A stretch of DNA of 9,856 bases from Chloroflexota bacterium (GTDB lineage Bacteria > Chloroflexota > Dehalococcoidia > Dehalococcoidales > RBG-16-60-22). Position 1 is the first letter of the stretch; every line of letters begins with the position of its first letter. This document shows, in pieces, positions 8,054 to 9,856 of the stretch. The notes beneath the pieces were generated by a model. It saw only the letters and a list, made by a program, of their open reading frames with translations, ran no database searches and had not been told where the DNA came from. Location of the stretch: contig JACPQH010000086.1 of NCBI GenBank assembly GCA_016190585.1, positions 1-9,856 of the forward strand. Reading direction: 5' to 3'. Position numbers and translations under genes: made by a program.

Positions 8054-9025
8054 ATGTGGCTTCAGTTCAGAATGTTTCTGCTGGTCGCTGTTCTTTTCGG
8101 CATATTATACGGGGTGATTACCGGGCTTGGCGCCTGGGCGGGGACAGGGAGCGCCCTGACCTATCTGATTATGGCCGTTGTCTTCCTGGGCATACAGTAT
8201 ATGATCGGCCCTTACCTGGTGGGCTGGACGATGCGGGTGAAATGGGTCTCCGAGCGGGATGCCCCCGAGCTGCACCAGATGGTCGCCGAGCAGGCCGAAA
8301 GGGCCCGGCTGCCCAAGCCGAAGGTCGGCATCTCCGAGATGAACATCCCCAACGCCTTCGCTTTCGGCCGGACACAGGCCGACGGCCGCATCTGTGTCAC
8401 CCGCAGTATCCTTAATCTCCTCAGCCGGGAAGAGCTCAGGGCCGTCATCGGACACGAGATCTCGCATATCAAACACCGGGACATGGCCATCATCACACTG
8501 CTCTCGGCAATCCCCATGATGATGTACTGGCTGGCCTTCAGCTTCATGTGGGGCGGGGCGCTTGGCGGCGGCCGGCGTGAGGGTAACGGCAGCTACGCCG
8601 TCCTGATCGGCCTCGGCGCCTTCCTGGTCTACCTCTTGACCAACATGCTCGTCCTTTACGGTTCGCGGATACGCGAGTACTACGCCGATTACGGCTCGGT
8701 CCGGCTGGGCAATATGCCGCATCACCTGGCGACCGCGCTCTACAAGCTGGTCTACGGCAACGCCCGCTTAAAGAACTCCCTCGAGTTCAAGCGTGTCGAG
8801 GGCGTGCGGGCGTTCTTCGTCAATGACCCGGCGCGCGCCTGGAACGAGGTAAAGGACCTCACGCAGGTCGACCGCGACATGAGCGGCACCATTAACTTCG
8901 ATGAGCTCCAGGACCTCCGCCAGAAGCGCGTCAAGCCCGGCGCCGGGGACCTGTTCATGGAGCTCTTCACCACCCATCCCAACATGCTGAAGCGGATAAA
9001 GCACCTGGCCTCGCTTAACACCTGA
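8054..9025 (+). CDS. htpX: HtpX-type M48 membrane zinc metalloprotease with an EF-hand-like loop
   Basis: 323 residues, a membrane-bound protease for quality control of membrane proteins. Four likely membrane segments: about 6-28, 33-56, 144-167 and 181-204. The zinc site is HEISH (134-138), with the third ligand probably E208 in the REYYADYGS segment, as in the M48 family. FGRTQADGRICVTRSIL (104-120) is typical of HtpX, and TTHPNMLKRI (306-315) matches the C-terminal STHP motif. It is about 30 residues longer than E. coli HtpX (293); the extra stretch (about 254-297) contains DRDMSGTINFDE (273-284), which fits the 12-residue EF-hand calcium loop. I vaguely recall similar loops in some archaeal M48 proteins. 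The start is supported by GGGAGGGG a few nt upstream. The active-site domain faces the cytosol in E. coli HtpX, which would put the loop there too. Confidence 0.94.
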   Translation: MWLQFRMFLLVAVLFGILYGVITGLGAWAGTGSALTYLIMAVVFLGIQYMIGPYLVGWTMRVKWVSERDAPELHQMVAEQAERARLPKPKVGISEMNIPNAFAFGRTQADGRICVTRSILNLLSREELRAVIGHEISHIKHRDMAIITLLSAIPMMMYWLAFSFMWGGALGGGRREGNGSYAVLIGLGAFLVYLLTNMLVLYGSRIREYYADYGSVRLGNMPHHLATALYKLVYGNARLKNSLEFKRVEGVRAFFVNDPARAWNEVKDLTQVDRDMSGTINFDELQDLRQKRVKPGAGDLFMELFTTHPNMLKRIKHLASLNT

Positions 9026-9035
9026 CTCCGGTTTG

Positions 9036-9064
9036 TTGACTTTTGGGGAAGGATAAGATAAACT
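9036..9064 (+). promoter_or_regulatory. Candidate sigma70 promoter for the CooC-like gene
   Basis: TTGACT (9036-9041; 5 of 6) and TAAACT (9059-9064; 4 of 6) are 17 nt apart, 11 nt after the htpX stop. The leader would be about 75 nt. It contains GGGG / CCCC bases (9088-9104 region) that could form only a short weak hairpin, and an 8-nt repeat CTCCGGTT (9026-9033 and 9111-9118). Confidence 0.45.
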
Positions 9065-9144
9065 CTGAGCTTGGGGCTGAAAGATTTGGGGGTGATTTTT
9101 CCCCTGGTGTCTCCGGTTAAATCCGTACCGAACGCAGGGTATTA

Positions 9145-9856
9145 ATGAAGATAGCTATCAGCGGCAAAGGTGGCGTCGGCAAGACCTTACTCTCCTCCCA
9201 CCTTTCCAAGACCTTCGCTGAAGCTGGCTACAGCGTTCTCGCTATCGACGCCGATCCCAACTCCAATCTCGCCGCCGCCCTGGGCTTCCCCGATCCTGGC
9301 GCGATAACCCCGATTTCCGAGATGAAAACCCTCATCGCGGAGCGGACCGGGACAACGCCCGGCAAGTCCGATATCTTCTTCAGGCTTAATCCCAAGGTTG
9401 ACGACCTGCCGGAAAAGTACTGGCGGGTGCATGACGGTGTCAAGCTCATGGTCATGGGACAGACCAAGCGCGGCGGCAGCGGCTGCTACTGCTCGGAGAA
9501 CGTCCTTCTCAAGGCGCTGGTCAACCACCTGCTGCTGGAGAGAAACGAGATCATTATCCTGGACATGGAGGCCGGCATCGAGCACCTTACCCGGGCCACC
9601 GCCGGCGCCGTTGACCGTCTGATAATCGTCGTCGAGCCGGGACGCCGCAGCATCGAGACCGCCCAGACCATCAAGCGGCTCGCCGGGGACATTAACCTCG
9701 ACAACCTGGCGGTGGTGGGCAACAAGATCCGCAACCTTTCGCAAAAAGAGTTCATGCTCGCCAGCCTGCCCGGGTTCGATTTCCTCGGGTTCATTCCCTA
9801 CGACCAGGCCATCACCGACGCCGACCTGGCGGGGTATGCCGTGCTCGGGGCCAGCC
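9145..9856 (+). CDS. cooC: CooC-like nickel-insertion ATPase for CO dehydrogenase (3' end cut by window edge)
   Basis: 237 residues are present before the right edge; full CooC proteins are roughly 250-270 residues, so only a short tail is missing. It belongs to the MinD/ParA-like deviant Walker P-loop family: GKGGVGKT (7-14) with the signature Lys at K8, a DADPNSN segment (35-41), the Walker B-like IIILDMEAG (136-144) followed by IEHLTR, and VGNKI (191-195) at the base-recognition position. GCYC (113-116, C114 and C116) is the CXC metal site that bridges the CooC dimer and binds nickel or zinc. Family role: ATP-dependent maturation of the nickel-iron cluster of anaerobic CO dehydrogenase, or AcsF for acetyl-CoA synthase. 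The start ATG has only a weak AGGG upstream. Partner CODH genes would be expected further right, outside the window. Confidence 0.9.
   Translation, partial: MKIAISGKGGVGKTLLSSHLSKTFAEAGYSVLAIDADPNSNLAAALGFPDPGAITPISEMKTLIAERTGTTPGKSDIFFRLNPKVDDLPEKYWRVHDGVKLMVMGQTKRGGSGCYCSENVLLKALVNHLLLERNEIIILDMEAGIEHLTRATAGAVDRLIIVVEPGRRSIETAQTIKRLAGDINLDNLAVVGNKIRNLSQKEFMLASLPGFDFLGFIPYDQAITDADLAGYAVLGAS

Noticed and set aside
8105..8725. Minus-strand ORF (206 codons) opposite htpX
   Set aside because: Antisense shadow of the HtpX coding sequence; no ribosome binding site or motif.
9086..9106. GGGGG...CCCC hairpin as a terminator between htpX and the CooC-like gene
   Set aside because: The stem is only about 4 bp, the T-run is in the loop and not after the stem, and it lies downstream of the candidate promoter.
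9187..9744. Minus-strand ORF (185 codons) opposite the CooC-like gene
   Set aside because: Antisense shadow of a gene with clear P-loop and CXC motifs.

Overview
The window looks like chromosomal DNA from a GC-rich anaerobic bacterium. It has bacterial hallmarks: Shine-Dalgarno sites, sigma70-like promoters, a TPP riboswitch with an intrinsic terminator, and a bacterial GlmS. It also has archaeal-looking enzymes: a compact ThiC, archaeal-type GlmM and GlmU proteins, and an MTH1187-family thiamine-binding protein. A CooC-like nickel ATPase points to carbon monoxide dehydrogenase / Wood-Ljungdahl metabolism. This mixture would suit a member of Dehalococcoidia (Chloroflexota), but that is inference from memory and not proven by the sequence.

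Layout. Positions 1-7490 are read leftward (minus strand) and 7491-9856 rightward (plus strand), diverging from a short promoter region near 7434-7529. Leftward, reading from 7433 down: an MTH1187-family thiamine-binding protein, an overlapping 24-codon candidate small ORF, a promoter, a TPP riboswitch with terminator, and thiC. After a 118-nt gap comes a strong promoter and a four-gene operon: glmM, a GlmU-like nucleotidyltransferase/acetyltransferase, a second GlmU-like paralogue, and glmS, which runs off the left edge lacking only its last ~15 codons. Rightward: a YkgJ-family cysteine-cluster protein, an HtpX-type membrane metalloprotease with an EF-hand-like loop, and a CooC-like ATPase cut by the right edge.

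How the genes work together. GlmS, GlmM and the first GlmU-like protein make a complete route from fructose-6-phosphate to UDP-GlcNAc, packed so tightly (4-nt overlap, 13-nt and 2-nt gaps) that translational coupling is likely. The second GlmU-like protein keeps the nucleotidyltransferase motifs but has lost the acetyltransferase histidine, so it probably makes another NDP-sugar or has a regulatory role. ThiC makes the thiamine pyrimidine and is controlled by the TPP riboswitch; the neighbouring thiamine-binding protein lies upstream of the riboswitch and escapes that control.

The window is mostly ordinary housekeeping content. I see no mobile element, CRISPR array, tRNA or rRNA, and no convincing new multi-gene system. 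The most interesting details are the sequence mimicry inside the riboswitch, the small ORF, the EF-hand-like loop in HtpX, the divergence of the GlmU pair, and the shortened cysteine spacing in ThiC. No gene-free stretch exceeds 300 bases; the longest (6851-7115, thiC side) holds the riboswitch, its promoter and most of the small ORF.
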